From contig VXBA01003280.1 in assembly GCA_013399895.1 (NCBI GenBank), positions 507,928 to 571,927 of the forward strand: a stretch of 64,000 nucleotides of DNA, in the 5' to 3' direction. The notes beneath the pieces were generated by a model. The model was given only the letters and a program-made list of their open reading frames with translations. It was not told the origin of the DNA and searched no databases. This document shows positions 13,584-25,765 of this stretch, one piece after another. Positions within the stretch are counted from its first letter, which is position 1. Every line of letters starts with the position of its first letter. The stretch is from Serilophus lunatus. Taxonomy: Eukaryota > Chordata > Aves > Passeriformes > Eurylaimidae. A program made the translations under genes and the position numbers.

Positions 13584-13604
13584 CTGGGCCCTGAAAGGGC
13601 CCAG
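13584..13604. repeat. Perfect 9-bp inverted repeat, 3-nt loop
   Basis: Arms ctgggccct and agggcccag are separated by gaa, a GC-rich hairpin in AT-rich surroundings. No flanking T-run or gene gives it a role. Confidence 0.7.
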
Positions 13605-15213
13605 AAAATCAAGAGGTGCATATCTGTTCTTACAGCAACTCTTACTATTTGCTTCATTCATTAAAGCAATAATCTTGGATACCTAAAATAATTGTATTTA
13701 TAAGAAAATAACAAAACTCTTTCCTACTAAAACATTTCTTAAAATACTGCTGGGGGAGTATCTAAAGAGCTATAGGATAAACCACTGCTTCAGTGGAAGG
13801 GTAAAGTTCAGACAAAGCCCACATAATTAGTATTTATCTTGATGCTAAAATAAATGTCTGGCATCAGAGTTTTTCTTTTCATTGGTACTAAAGGAAAAAT
13901 TATATCACTAGAAGCCCATTGCTGGAGCCGTGTTCATGATACCTTCACACTTAAATGGGTTCTGTTGAGTAATGCTATAGAACAAATGGCTTCCCAGAAA
14001 TATGACATCATCTTCCACCATTTAATTGAGCCCCTGAACTTGGTGAAACTTGGAGAAGCTGTTCAGGTGGATCTTACCAGGACTTTAGGATCTACATATT
14101 CACACACTGCATTGGATTTTCCTAAATAGGCTTTTATTTCTTAATTGCTCTCTTCCCCTTGACGGGTATTTGCAACTCTCATTACAGCAATTTTGCAACA
14201 AGACACATTACAGGCAAATGTAAATCATTACACAAAATCAGAATCCTGGTTACTTCACACTAGCATAAATTTAATACTTTTGCTCAGAATTAGGCTAGCA
14301 CTATAACTCTCAGCACTTTTGCTTTTTATGCCATTTTTCAGAACTATGGCTATGAAGAAATATCTGAAAATAAATCTTTGGTTTGACATATGGGGCAATT
14401 TCATCAGACAGGGACAAATGTCTCAAAGGGTGCAACATATGGACCACCTCAATATGTGGGAGGCTCAAGGTCTTTTTGATTTGATTAAAGTCATCAAAAT
14501 GATTTTCAGACAAAAAAAAATAGTTTATCTTTTCTATGCGCTCATATTTATAGAAACACAATTGTTGCCTTGCACATCTTAATAAACAATTTGTTGATTA
14601 ACACAAAAGCACAGAAGTTGGAATGACAGGCTGTGTGTGTTCTTATTTTAAACATTCTGTTATTAAACAATGTTTATACAGAAAACAGACTACCTTATGT
14701 GACAGCAGGAAAACCATCACCACTCAGAAATTAAGTAAGATTCTATTGTAAGTGGTATCTTACTATCAAAAATAAATAATCTTTTTTATGCCTCTATGGA
14801 GGAAAAATCCCCTATATCCATCAGAGCAGTGGGTGCAGTTCAGTTTGTAGTTACATAATTTTAAATTAGGATTTACTTTATTAAAGCAGTAATTCTTCTG
14901 ACAAAGTGACATACCATGAAAGAGGAGTTCAGCTTTCTCAAGCAGTCTGGATCCCATGGACCAGATTCCATGTGTACAAATCAGTTAGCTCCCTGGTGCC
15001 AAGTAGAAACAAAGAAATCAGTCATCCTACTGGGGCTAACGTGACGTGGCACATTCTGGTTGAAGATGTCTCCTAAGATCTCCTCCTCCCCAGAGCAGGT
15101 CTCCTGCACTACCATGGCTGCACCTCCTCTCCCCCCACCCAAGTGATGTGCACCAAGCTCTATACTAGTATCTTATGAGAGGTTCTTACAGTACTAAACA
15201 ATAGTTTAGTTAG

Positions 15214-15237
15214 GTCCTATAGTTAGGGCTATAGGAC
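15214..15237. repeat. Perfect 9-bp inverted repeat, 6-nt loop
   Basis: Arms gtcctatag and ctataggac are separated by ttaggg. Function unknown; it may be chance. Confidence 0.6.
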
Positions 15238-15618
15238 GTTTTTGCTTTTGCAGGAGTGAGTTGGGATGATATTTGTATTGCATTTATATAACAATAAGCA
15301 AATGCTGAACGCAAAATGACAGATTGTTCAAGGCTTTTCTGTCTGCTCTTTCAGCATGCTCACAAGATCAGATTCCTCTTTCTCACTCACCTTTCATTCA
15401 TCACTTCTTGTCTCTTTCCCCCCAGAAGAGATCTTTTTTTAACCCAAAGCAGAGCTGCAGGGAGAACTTTTTCCAGGTTGGTGCTTTTTCTTCTGAAATT
15501 AATGAGAATTATTAGCTAAAGATAGATTTTGCCACCTCTTTGACCCAGAAATCACTACTTTTTAAAAATTAAGTCAGACAGTCACCTCATTATAGACCAT
15601 ATTTTGTGATATAATGAA

Positions 15619-16118
15619 GGAGTACCTTCAGTGCTGCATCCAGCTTTGGGATCCCCAACACAGGAAAGACATGGACCTCTTGGATTGAATCCAGAGGAGG
15701 CCACCAAGATGACACAGGAATGGAACACCTCTGTTATGAGGAAAGGCTGAGAGAATTAGGATTGTTCAGCTTGGAAAAGAGAAGCTTTGGGGTGATCTAA
15801 TTGAGGTTTTCAGTACCTGAAGGAAGTCCACAAGAAAGATGAATGTTTTCACAAGTGCCTGGGAGGAATGGATTGAAACTGAAAGAGTAGGTCGAGATTA
15901 GATATTAGGAAGAAATTCTTTACTGTGAGGGTGGTGAGGCACTGGAGCAGGTTACCTAGAGAAGCTGTGGCTGCCCATTCCCTGAAAGTGTTCCAGGCCA
16001 GGCTGGAGGAGGCTCTGGCCAACCTGGTCTAATGGGAGTTGTCCATGCCAAGGCAGGAGAATTGGAACTGGATGAACTTTAAGGTCCCTTCCAACTCAAG
16101 CCATTCTATGATTCTAAG
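15619..16118 (+). mobile_element. CR1 LINE 3' end (~500 bp)
   Basis: The best-preserved CR1 tail in the window. It begins with the gagtac-like word, then tgcatccagctttgggatcc, and covers the stretch that encodes the very end of ORF2 in intact elements (ggaggccaccaagatga, ggaaaggctgagagaatt, cagcttggaaaagagaag). It continues through the untranslated tail to aaggtcccttccaactcaag and the terminal attctatgattctaag at about 16103-16118. Intact CR1 moves by target-primed reverse transcription; this copy is 5'-truncated and has no usable frame. Confidence 0.93.
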
Positions 16119-17003
16119 ACTTCAGGAAAACCAAAAGACATTTCAGGGAACAGAAAAAAAAGGAGATATGAAATACATCAGGATAATTTCAATTTGAAAA
16201 TTATTATGGGTAGAAAATTTTAGAAATCTGAAATGCAAAACTATCCACAAAACTATGTGTGGCTTTAGAACTGGGAATTATGTGTTTTATTTTCATAACT
16301 GTTATGGGTTTGGGTAGGGCTTTTTCAGGGGGGAGTGGGAAGGGTGTTTGGATTGTTTGGATTGTTTTATTGTTTGCTTTTTTGAAAACTGAGGTTTTTT
16401 AGAGACAAGAAGGAAAAGCCGAGATTGCAGTGTCAGCGTCTTCGGAGCTTCTCCACCTCTGCTCTCCATGCCCTGGGGCAGGAGCTGGGGAGCAGTGGTG
16501 GCGGACAGAATGGTGCAGTGGTCACAGAGCCAGGCGTGTGGGGCTGCTTCCACTGTTTCTCCATTTTTTTCTCAGAGGTGCTACTGGTGGTGGCAGGTGG
16601 TGGCGGGGCTCGGTGGCCGCACCCATGGTGCTGGCGCCCGCCCCAGGCCACAGTGAGCTGGGCTGGGCTCGGCGGTTTCTCAGGTGTGGGGCCTGGGTCC
16701 TGCGCAGCACAGCGGTGGGGAGCGGCATGGGGCGGCGGCTTCTTCTGGCAGGTGGCTGATAAGAGCCCTGCCAGGGGGTGGCTGTGGTTGCACAGCCCCC
16801 TCCCCACACTGCCGGGAGGCATGTGGCAACGACTGCCCCCACAACCAGCCCCCACTGCCCACGGCCAGTCCCTGCGAGCGGCGAGTGCTCCATGGGCAAG
16901 GCTAATGGTGTCTCCAGTCCCCAAGCACATGGCGTTTTGCTGGGAACCGCCATTTTGCCTAGAGTGAAGATCCCCAAATAGAGGAGGAGCTCAACACTGC
17001 CAG

Positions 17004-17070
17004 CCAATCAGGGAACGGCTTGGCCGAGAGGTGGACACCGAGTTCATGTGGGACTTCCAGGGCATAAAAG
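17004..17070 (+). promoter_or_regulatory. LTR copy A core promoter (CCAAT + CATAAAAG)
   Basis: CCAAT (17004-17008) lies 59 bp upstream of CATAAAAG (17063-17070). The same pair recurs at 60 bp in copies B and C. Start of transcription would be expected about 25-30 bp downstream of the TATA-like box. Confidence 0.65.
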
Positions 17071-17471
17071 GCATGGACATGGAAGTCCTGCCTCTCTCTC
17101 TTTGGCTTTCTCTCGAGCTGAGAGCAGCATGGCCCCTCTCCTCTCGGTTCCCGGACCACATGGCCTGCTTGCACTCCATCAGCACAGGCAACAACACAGT
17201 GCCCACTGGAGCCAACCCAGTCAAATCACAAGTGATAGTTCCCCCGTGAGTGTCCTGGGGGGGCCTGTTTTCACATTCTTTGCCTTGTAGGAGGCTCCAA
17301 GGGCCAGGAGTGTACCATCAACAAGGTGGCTTCCCTTTTCCTTCCCCTGTTTCTCGGCCGGTCAGCTGGCTTTGAGGAGCAGTTTGAGGGTTTGTTTTGC
17401 ATGACATTGTTGTGTGTTATAGTGTGCATTTTGTCTTGGGATCCCATGAGGTTTTTGGTCGATCCCTTGAC

Positions 17472-17477
17472 AATAAA
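17472..17477 (+). promoter_or_regulatory. LTR copy A poly(A) signal
   Basis: AATAAA about 87 bp before the LTR end, followed by the U5-like word ttcagtctttcatcactctt that is also found, with changes, in copy C. Confidence 0.7.
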
Positions 17478-17678
17478 TCAGTCACTTGCTGTTGAATTCT
17501 GTTCAGTCTTTCATCACTCTTGCACACCTGTGGTTATATAGTGGTTCAAACCACCACAATATCCCACTAGTGACAAAATCTGAAAACTTTTGGTTATAAC
17601 CACATGAGAAATATTCCCAAAGATACTCGCTAGGGATATCAATTTAATATTATCTATATTGCTAAATTATGAAAATTA

Positions 17679-17683
17679 CTTAG
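17679..17683. repeat. Target-site duplication of LTR B, left copy (CTTAG)
   Basis: CTTAG directly before TGTAGCCATTTGAAAAC is repeated exactly at 19061-19065. This places the 5' edge of the LTR in sequence that otherwise looks like AT-rich flank. Confidence 0.85.
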
Positions 17684-18460
17684 TGTAGCCATTTGAAAAC
17701 AGCTTTTGAAAGGGGATGTAAGAGAGTAACCCACTTACCTGGTTATAAAATTCAATTTTCCTCAAAGCCATTTCGGGAAGGGGGTTGCCCCCGCCACCCC
17801 CCAGCCGGGACCGGGATGGTGGGCTGCGGGGGGAGCGGGAGGGGGGCCCTTGCTCCAGCTGCTCTCTCGGAATTCAGGGAGGGAAGCTGAGAATGCGAAA
17901 GGGATGGGGCCGGGCGGCAGCTCCTCGCCCTCCAGGCTCCCGGCAGCAGGGGGCCAGAGCGGGGCAGCGGTTTCTAGTTTCCCACCTCAGGGATGGGGCA
18001 GCAGCTCCTCACCCTGGGCTCCCGGGAGCACAGGGGCCAATCACGAGCCGCTGGCCCAGCCAGGACGGCCCTGGTCCTCTTTCTTTACCCTCCCCACGCA
18101 GCTTCTCGTTTCCCCTGGAGTGCGGGCCAGCAGCATGCATGGCCCCGGGGCTGTCTTGTACCGCATGTGGTTCCTTGATCCCAGGAAACAGGGACAGAGC
18201 TGTTCATGCCTGCTGCCTCCCCTCCCTGGCACAGGCGCGGCCCCGGGCCGGTGCCAGCCAGGAACTTGAGCATGGCTGCCACTTTTGGACAGCGACAGGG
18301 GGCCAGTGCTGGTGCCATACTAGCAATAGAAGTGGCAATGGCGCCGGGGTGTTCCCCGCGGTGCGGCAGCCATGAAAACAAAGACGGCAGACGGGACTGA
18401 AAACTCGTGATCCCCTCGACGAGAAAACATGGGAAGCAAGGTGGGCCTCAGGCCCACTAA

Positions 18461-18528
18461 CCAATGGGGAGAGACTTTGGCCAGGAAGAAGGCGATGAGG
18501 TCCATGTGAGAACAAGAAGGCTTAAAAG
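18461..18528 (+). promoter_or_regulatory. LTR copy B core promoter (CCAAT + CTTAAAAG)
   Basis: CCAAT (18461-18465) is 60 bp upstream of CTTAAAAG (18521-18528). Intervening sequence matches copy C (ggccaggaagaagg against agccaggaagaaga). Confidence 0.65.
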
Positions 18529-18965
18529 TCGAGGCATGGCCCTGCCACAGGTTCTTCTTCGTCGGCTGCTGCTGCGAAGGGAAGACCCCAGCTGCTCTCC
18601 TCCTCAGTTGCAGGCCTCGCGGCGTGAGTTCCACCCATTTCTCTCAGCCCGACAGCTATTTCCAGCTTGCAAGCAAGTAACCTTCAGGGAGGTGGTGGGA
18701 GGGAATTGTATTTACTTCTGTTTGTGTTTTTCAGAGAGCTTGAAGGGGCCAAAGTGCTTCCAGGAGAGAGGGAAGAGAAAAGAGACAGCTTTTCCTACCT
18801 TTCCCCACTGCTTTTTTCAGCTAGTCATCTGGCTGAAAGGAACAGTTCCCTTTCTTTTTTTTTTTTCCTTTTTGTGTTTTTTTCCCCCTTGCGTGTCAGG
18901 TGTCCCTCTGTGTAATTGTGGGTCTCCTGTGGGTTATCCCTACTTCCCTAATTTAAACCCCTTGT

Positions 18966-18971
18966 AATAAA
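18966..18971 (+). promoter_or_regulatory. LTR copy B poly(A) signal
   Basis: AATAAA about 90 bp from the LTR end, at the position equivalent to 39513 in copy C (context taa/ttaaacccc-tgtaataaa). Confidence 0.7.
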
Positions 18972-19060
18972 TTATTCACCTGCTGCAAACTCTATTTATT
19001 TTTCCATCACCTTTATTGAACCTGCCCCCTAAACACTAAAAGGTGGATTAAACCACCATA

Positions 19061-19065
19061 CTTAG
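19061..19065. repeat. Target-site duplication of LTR B, right copy (CTTAG)
   Basis: Exact repeat of 17679-17683. Confidence 0.85.
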
Positions 19066-22000
19066 GAATTATCAGGATTATAAAGAAGGCACACTAAGGC
19101 TTGGAAAAAGAAATATATATATCTGTAATGATCCTAGTGAAAAACCATTTAAGATACATCACTACCTAAGAAAGTACTAAGCAAGCACCATTTTCTGTGA
19201 TTCCACTGAAGATGTCAGCATTAGGTTAACAGTTCTACTAATAAGTTGCATGCTAAGTTTTTTTACAATCTTAGATTATGCACTGCTTGTGATCCTTGTA
19301 GAAATCAAACACATATGCACAGGAAGTGTTCAACAATAATGTCTATTCAAAGCACGAAATACATTCAGTTAAATCTTAAAGGTATGTGAAGTCACTCAGG
19401 CTTAGCCTGTATCTTCCCAAAAGTGCTTAATTTTTGATTAAAAGTGAAAATCAAGAGTTTTATGAAAAAAAATTGTGCATTTTGATTCAACTGAGCAATT
19501 AAATCTCCATTTTCAAGAGAATGAGCTCTTTCTTTTTTGCTGAGGCACGACAGTGAATCACAGAGTTGTAGTCTAGATCCTACATGCAATGAAATAATAA
19601 GGAAAAGAAATACATTTTTTAAGGCCTAAATACAACTACAAGTATACATCATTACAAATTATTACTTTCTCCTATTCATCACACCAAACATCATGAAAAG
19701 CTTCAGAGATTCATTATATTACATCTCTACTTTCAGGCACCAGAGGAATGAAGCCTTTGAGCAATGCCTATCACATACGGAAAGGTGGGGCAAGAACGAT
19801 TCTTCCAAATTGAAAATCAGAAAGCCAGATGAAGTTTTAAAACCTGACATCATGGATGTAAAAATATTCAGTATGGTACTTAGGAATTTACTGCATGGGA
19901 TGTTACTAGTACCTGGCTTAAAAGTCATTCACGTACACCTCTGTGACAAAACTATTGATCCCAGTTGTGTCAAATGCATGCAGTGATATGGCTGCAACCT
20001 GAAGTTGAATAATTCCTTAAGTTAATGAGAACCCCACACTGTTACCTTGAGGAATTGTAAAAGTCAACGCTAAACGATCAATTTTATCCCTAATTCTGAG
20101 GTACCAGTCAGGATTAAACTGTAATCATGACTTGTTATTAGATCAGTATATGTCTGACTAACGCTTGGCTGCAAGAGGATTTATTGCAAGTTCAGTTACA
20201 TCTAATGCTTTCCCACTTACATTACTCCCTGCAGAGGTAATCGGATCTCAATGGAAGTTTATGGGAAATTCAGCTACTAAACTGACAGATATACAAGTCT
20301 TGTCTGTCTCTTTTTTGTGACATGTATTTTCTCCTTTTTTTGCTTTTCCTCAAAACTCCCTTTTTTCTAGGTTTACTTCCTCACTGATTCTGGCTTCTAT
20401 TAATTTTCATTTTTAACTCCTCTCTCTTTTCCCTATCATTGTTTGAGTTTCTAAGCTAGCTAGCTTTTCGTCCACAAAATTTCCTGTCCTTGTAACGACT
20501 CAAAGTAGAGAAACTGAGATGCACTAAGGGATAGCCATTCTTCCAGGGATAGTGAAGCACGCACACTCCCACAAAGGCCCAGAACAGGAACCAGGAGCTA
20601 CTGGTTTCTAAATTTATGGGCAGTACAAGCAACAGTCACAAAACATGTGTGAAAGACCAGCCAGGATATAGCCTTGAAAAATAAGGATCCTTATTGCATC
20701 TATGCAGTCACCCTTGTGTGTTTTGGATGACTAAGTTGAATGAGTGAATGAACAGGCAGATGGGACAACTTTCACTGGTACTGCAATCTGTATGATCCTG
20801 AATTTTTATAGACTCTGCACATTCAAGGAGGCTCGGAAAAATATAGGCATTCAGTTATGAAAGCCTCAGTATTCAAAATACATTTGAAATACATAGCGAC
20901 ACTCCTGCTTGCTGTAAATTAGTCTCTCTCTTGTTTGAAATTAAACTGTATTTCATCCAGCTGTGGATGAAAATGACTCATGGTAGAGACTGTCCCAACA
21001 CACTGGCCAGCAGGGGTGCCATTATTAGTGATCTAGATATGAAAAGCTCTCAATTCTTAGGACTCAGAGTCTCTATCAGGCCCAATATTAAAGTATAGTA
21101 ATTTCTCATTCCCTGCAGTAAAATGAAGTTCCAAGCAGGTACCTTGGCATATAAGGATTTAGCCTATTCCTCTTGAGATTCATTTGCTACTGACGTTATA
21201 CATGGAAATAAAAATCCCCACCATGAATCCTTAAATATCAGGGATTAAGTTCTATCAACGAGGTTTATTCAATGTACTAACAAATCAAATATATAAAACT
21301 ATACAACAGAAAAAGAATAAAACAAAAGGATGAAGCTGCCAAAACACAGCACTAGGATTTAAAAGATTAGAGATGTAGGACTTTTTTGGATTTGTTTTTT
21401 TATGAAGATGGGAGAGACTGGAAGAGTTGGTAGGTGGAGCGTGAGATGAGGTATTTTTCCAGTAATGAAATGATAAAAACTCTATCTCAGAAAACAAACA
21501 AATGGAATAAGTCAACTAATATAGGTAATAATGAAGAACACTTCCTAAGTAATTGTAATTAAGTAAGACATAGGAAAACATGGAGCTAAGCCAAGACCAA
21601 GCAGAAAAAAAGGTAAGTACCCCTGAAATCACAGATCATTCTGACAATGATAAATTAATGTATCAAAACATAGTAAACACGTCAGAATTGCTAATTAATG
21701 CCAAAATCAGAAAATTTGTGGTACTAAAATAGCTAATCAGAATGGGACAGTAACAAGTAAATGTGAAGGAATGTTAGAGAGGCTATGAAGGCAGTAGATA
21801 CATCTCCAGATAAACTACATAAATATCACTTCAGACAGGAATATGTAACACATTTTTACACAGCAAGTAAGAACATTTCTTCATCATTTATTACTTCTTT
21901 TTTTAATGACTACTAGCCAGAGAATCTACAGAAAGAAGACCAATCCCTGATAAAAAATTTACAGCCAGTACTATGCAGACAGAAGCTTCAGGTAGGTTTT

Positions 22001-25000
22001 GGCTAACACAAGTAATTCTACAATAATGACTTTGAAATATTTAATTTAATTTTTTTTATGGGAGAAAAAAGTTACCCTTAGAAACAAGGGCTAGCTTTAA
22101 AAGGTGAGCTATATAAAAATGAGATAGTTGCCATAAAAAAAGTAAATAGCTAAAAGGATAAAATAGAGCAGCATGGATTTGATTATGGAGTTTTGGCAGC
22201 TTATAGTGATGTACGTCTCACTTCAGAAATTAGTAAAACAAGACCAAAAGTAAGGTAAGACACTTTTACTGTAAAATTAAAGAATAATTTAATAATTTAA
22301 AAAGCATTGTTAAAATTAAAAAAAAAAAAAGAAAAGTTTAACTGAATAACTAAAAATGTAACCAGGTGTGTCAGACTGAAAAAGATGTTAAGCAGCACAG
22401 TACAAGATGGTACAAAGCCAAAACAGCTGCACCCCCTTCCCCTGCTCTTTCCACAACACTTCATAAAAAGGAAATCTCCCAGGTGGGGCTATTTGAAGAT
22501 CAATCTGTAAACGAAGTACTTAAACATAATGTAAAAGCAGCAAGGCTAAATTAATTTATGGTACTAGAGTTCACTAAAGGCATCAGTGAGAATTCCTCTG
22601 TCACAGACTTCAAAGACACTTTAGTGAAAGAGTTGTGTTAAACAGGAAATACAAGTGGAAGCAGTTTAAGATCAAATCAACAAATTAAGATGAATAAATC
22701 CCTTGGAGGGTCTTCAACTTAGGAATTCAAATATGAAAATTCCAAGTGACAACCTAGGGTGTGCAATTCATCACTTAAATGTTCTTCAGTTTCAGAGGTA
22801 CAGAAGGTAATAGGTAAAGATACATTTATTTGACACATGGATAGAGGTGATATAATAGGAAAGAATGAAAACTGCTTTTGCAGAAAAAAACTTCTCATAT
22901 TAATTACTAGATTGCAATAGAATATTTTGAATGCTAAACATTTTTTTGAGAAGTTTTATTAGGAAACACTGTTTAAGCAGATAGTGGATAAGAGAGAAAT
23001 CTCTTCCATACCTATATAAGAGGAACTAAGGTCAAAATTAATCAAGAAATAATAAGTAAATGGTTTTCACAAAGCAAAAAGATCACCAAGAAACCAAGGT
23101 TTTAGTGGGGAATCTCCTGAAAAGACTTGGAAAGGAGAGAATGTTGCAGTGGTAAAGCTTATCTGCAGTGATTTTCTTTCATAAGTAATCACATGCAAAA
23201 GCTGACTATGAAGAGTCACAGAAGGGTCTCTTCGTACTTGAATGGTTAATAATAAACTGGCAGATGTATTGTACATCAGTAAATTTGGATTAGCAAACAT
23301 GGGAAAAAAAATCACAGGCCAACTCTGTATACTGTATGACTGGCTCTAAATTATTTTTTCTTGCAGAAAACAATTATTGAAGAGCTTTTCCATGAATCTC
23401 TAGATATGCAATCTTCATGGTCTGAAGAAATTGCAAAGATGATGTAATTTTATAGAAAAGAGGACAAAAATTCGTTCAAAAAGTCAATTATAGTCCACTC
23501 TTACTGATGAGAAAGCATCAAATATTTTCTGGCTAGCCTCAAGAATAACACTGTTCAAAAATGGGATTTTTTTCCCCCACACTGAATTCCCATTTAGATT
23601 GGAATTCTTCGAAAAAGATGCACCTTCATTACTGTTTGCAAGATGTGTAGAATATTTTTGAGACCTTCAAAATTACAGATGAATATTCTTTATGAACTCT
23701 TTCTGTGTTTGTTCTTCTGAGTCCAAAGCCTTCTACAAATTGGAGAATTTAAAAATCATCTAAAGGTGATATTATATTTACAGCGCAAATATGTATTTGC
23801 AGATGAATTCCAAACCATCTTTAATCTATCTTTGGAGGTTTTTAGCTAGCTTTGTTGGAACAAGCAGCCTTGAAGTATATTTTTTAACAGTTGTTAGGAG
23901 CTATTCCAGTAAAAATAGGTCTTTAAAATTTCAGAACCACCTTGCAATTTCTCATTTTCTTTCCAAATTCCTCAACAAAGAGTGAACTGATATGGTAACT
24001 CTACAGCTCAGTCACCCCTTCCCCCCCACACACACCCCTTCATCATGTAGAAAATCATGAAGCAGTTAATTCTGTTTGACTTTTATCATTTCTTTGTAGA
24101 AGTATAGCGCAGAAGAAATGTCAGACATATCAGACATCCTATAATCTTGGGAGTTGCAAGTTACATGTATTTCAGGAGTCACTTTCTAGCACTAAAATAA
24201 AAGGGACTGGTCCTTAGCTAAGATCACTTTGAAGAATTCAAATATTTTCTGATGTACATAAATGAAATTTAACTAATTTCTCACTTAAAATATGGCAAAA
24301 AGATTAACATAAGATGTATTATAAAATAATTCAAAAACTTCAAGATGCAATATAAAAATATTATTAGCATGAAACCCCTTGTTTTAAGTCAGTGATGAAC
24401 AGCACAAATATAAATGTCCCAAAGTGAATATTTTAAAATTAGGGCAAAATAAGAGACTTAGTAGTCACCTGTATAGCATTCATCACTGAAGTTGTTATTT
24501 TCATGTATGACACCAGCTTTTTGCTTGCACTTTCTGGACGTTTGGTTCCATCCAAAGGGTGCAGAGGTGTGGAACATACACTCACCTCACCAGATAGGAA
24601 CATGCTTCATTTTAAGCTGCCATAAAATGATATGAACAATCCTTAGACCAGTTGGCCCTAGATCTAAATCCTTCACCTTCCTGATGAGGGCAAACCAGCA
24701 GTGTAGCAAATAAAGGTTCTATATGTTCTCAACAGGCTGAGGTTTGAATTGACTTAGCATAAAATAGAGAAGCCATAAACCTGCTGAATCTGGAAATTCA
24801 AAGTGTCTCCTGCCACTAGCACCTTGCATAACAGACCAAAATATGGATTAGCTTCACAATGGCATCTCTAGATCTAGAATAGTGCTTACGAAGAAACTTA
24901 ATGAGTATTGTCTTTGTAATGACTTTATTACAGCAAGACAAGTGTCCAAATTGGGAAAACAGGGGAGCAGTAGTAGCAACCAAATTCTGTGCCGACAGCT

Positions 25001-25730
25001 TTGACAAAAAAGCTGTGATCAGCTCAGGTCCCTCAAGACAGATTAAGGTATATTAGCAGAGCAACATGAGTGAAATGAGCACTGCTGACAGTGACTTTAC
25101 TGATTTCACAGAGAGAGAATTTCAGCCTCCAGATCTTTTAGCTCCAGTGTATTTCAGCAAGAGTAAACAGTCTTGCTTCCAAAATAACTGCAATTTTAGA
25201 ATATAAGAAGTAAACAGAGAATTCCTTTAATAGTTTTTAATGGGTATTTCCATCTTCCTCCTCTTTCTCTTCATAGAATCAACAGCTCATGAGCATTTAT
25301 GCAATTAAAAAACAAATGCATATCACAGCACAAAATTGAAATTAAAAACTATACAAATGCAGAGATAATAGACAAAATCACATGAATCAGTTTCACCAGA
25401 TCTATTTTAAAAGAATTTAAAAGGAAAAGTCCCTGATATAACTATTCTGATTTTTTTTTTCTCTTCAGCATATTAGATTTGCATATGTAGTGATCCATTT
25501 CAGATTTCAACCATCAAACCCTAGGAGAGTAATTTATCCAATAGAATGTTATAATTAACCATACCCAATGCTAAGATCCTTGGAGACTATAGGAGTTTAA
25601 CAAAGCAGCTGTTTATACAAATCAAAAGGAAGAAAGATAGAATAAAACAAATGTAGGCAGAAAATACTGGTCAACACAAGTGTGATGTGCTGCTTTTCTA
25701 CAGCTGGATTATTCCAGAAGCAAATAGGAA

Positions 25731-25765
25731 TAATAAAATAAAATAAATAAAATAAAATAAAATAA
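25731..25765. repeat. (AAAAT)n microsatellite
   Basis: About seven taaaa/aaat units with one shorter unit. Confidence 0.85.

Larger units (their letters stand above)
6819..15618. other. Long non-coding stretch
   Basis: About 8.8 kb without a supportable gene. The longest frames (116 codons at 11270-11620 and 107 codons at 12548-12871, on opposite strands) show no domain or exon structure. A less AT-rich block at about 8470-8985 leads into an A/C-rich tract at 8985-9080 that could be an old retroposed tail. Two short perfect inverted repeats are at 13584-13604 and 15214-15237. The rest gives no pattern I can name. Confidence 0.6.
16300..17558 (+). mobile_element. Solo LTR, family 1 copy A (~1.26 kb)
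   Basis: Starts TGTTATGGGTTTGGG and ends GGTTCAAACCACCACA. The core (about 16420-17040) is very GC-rich, unlike the AT-rich flanks. The block before the promoter aligns by eye with the copy at 38208 (shared gggaacc-ccatt-tgcct-gagtga and ccaatcagg). A CCAAT box at 17004, CATAAAAG at 17063 and AATAAA at 17472 give the usual U3-R-U5 order. Flanking 5-mers are ATAAC (16295-16299) and ATATC (17559-17563), four of five identical, so the duplication is decayed or the 5' boundary is slightly off. No internal retroviral genes adjoin it. Frames of up to 180 codons inside are composition artefacts. Confidence 0.85.
17684..19060 (+). mobile_element. Solo LTR, family 1 copy B (1377 bp)
   Basis: Bounded by a perfect CTTAG duplication. 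The end reads AAACCACCATA, so the usual final CA has become TA. Blocks shared with copy C include gggggttgcccccgcc-like sequence near the start, gagcatggc...ggacagcg-caggg at about 18268 (38911 in C), cagccatgaaaacaa at about 18368 (39019 in C), ccaat...ggccaggaagaagg, ttccagcttg-aagcaagta and tttgtgttttt-cag. It has CCAAT at 18461, CTTAAAAG at 18521 and AATAAA at 18966. Its length nearly equals copy C. It has no coding capacity; frames of up to 196 codons reflect GC-rich sequence. Confidence 0.88.

Noticed and set aside
16425..16967. 180-codon open frame and several overlapping ones in LTR A
   Set aside because: Frames are open on both strands because the LTR core is GC-rich and poor in stops; the translation is low-complexity with no domain, and it lies wholly inside a non-coding LTR.
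17785..18375. 196-codon open frame in LTR B
   Set aside because: Same reason: GC-rich U3 sequence, not kept in frame in copy C, no domain.
16300..19060. A provirus with 5' LTR A and 3' LTR B
   Set aside because: Only 125 AT-rich bases lie between, LTR B has its own CTTAG duplication, and the two LTRs differ too much to be a pair.
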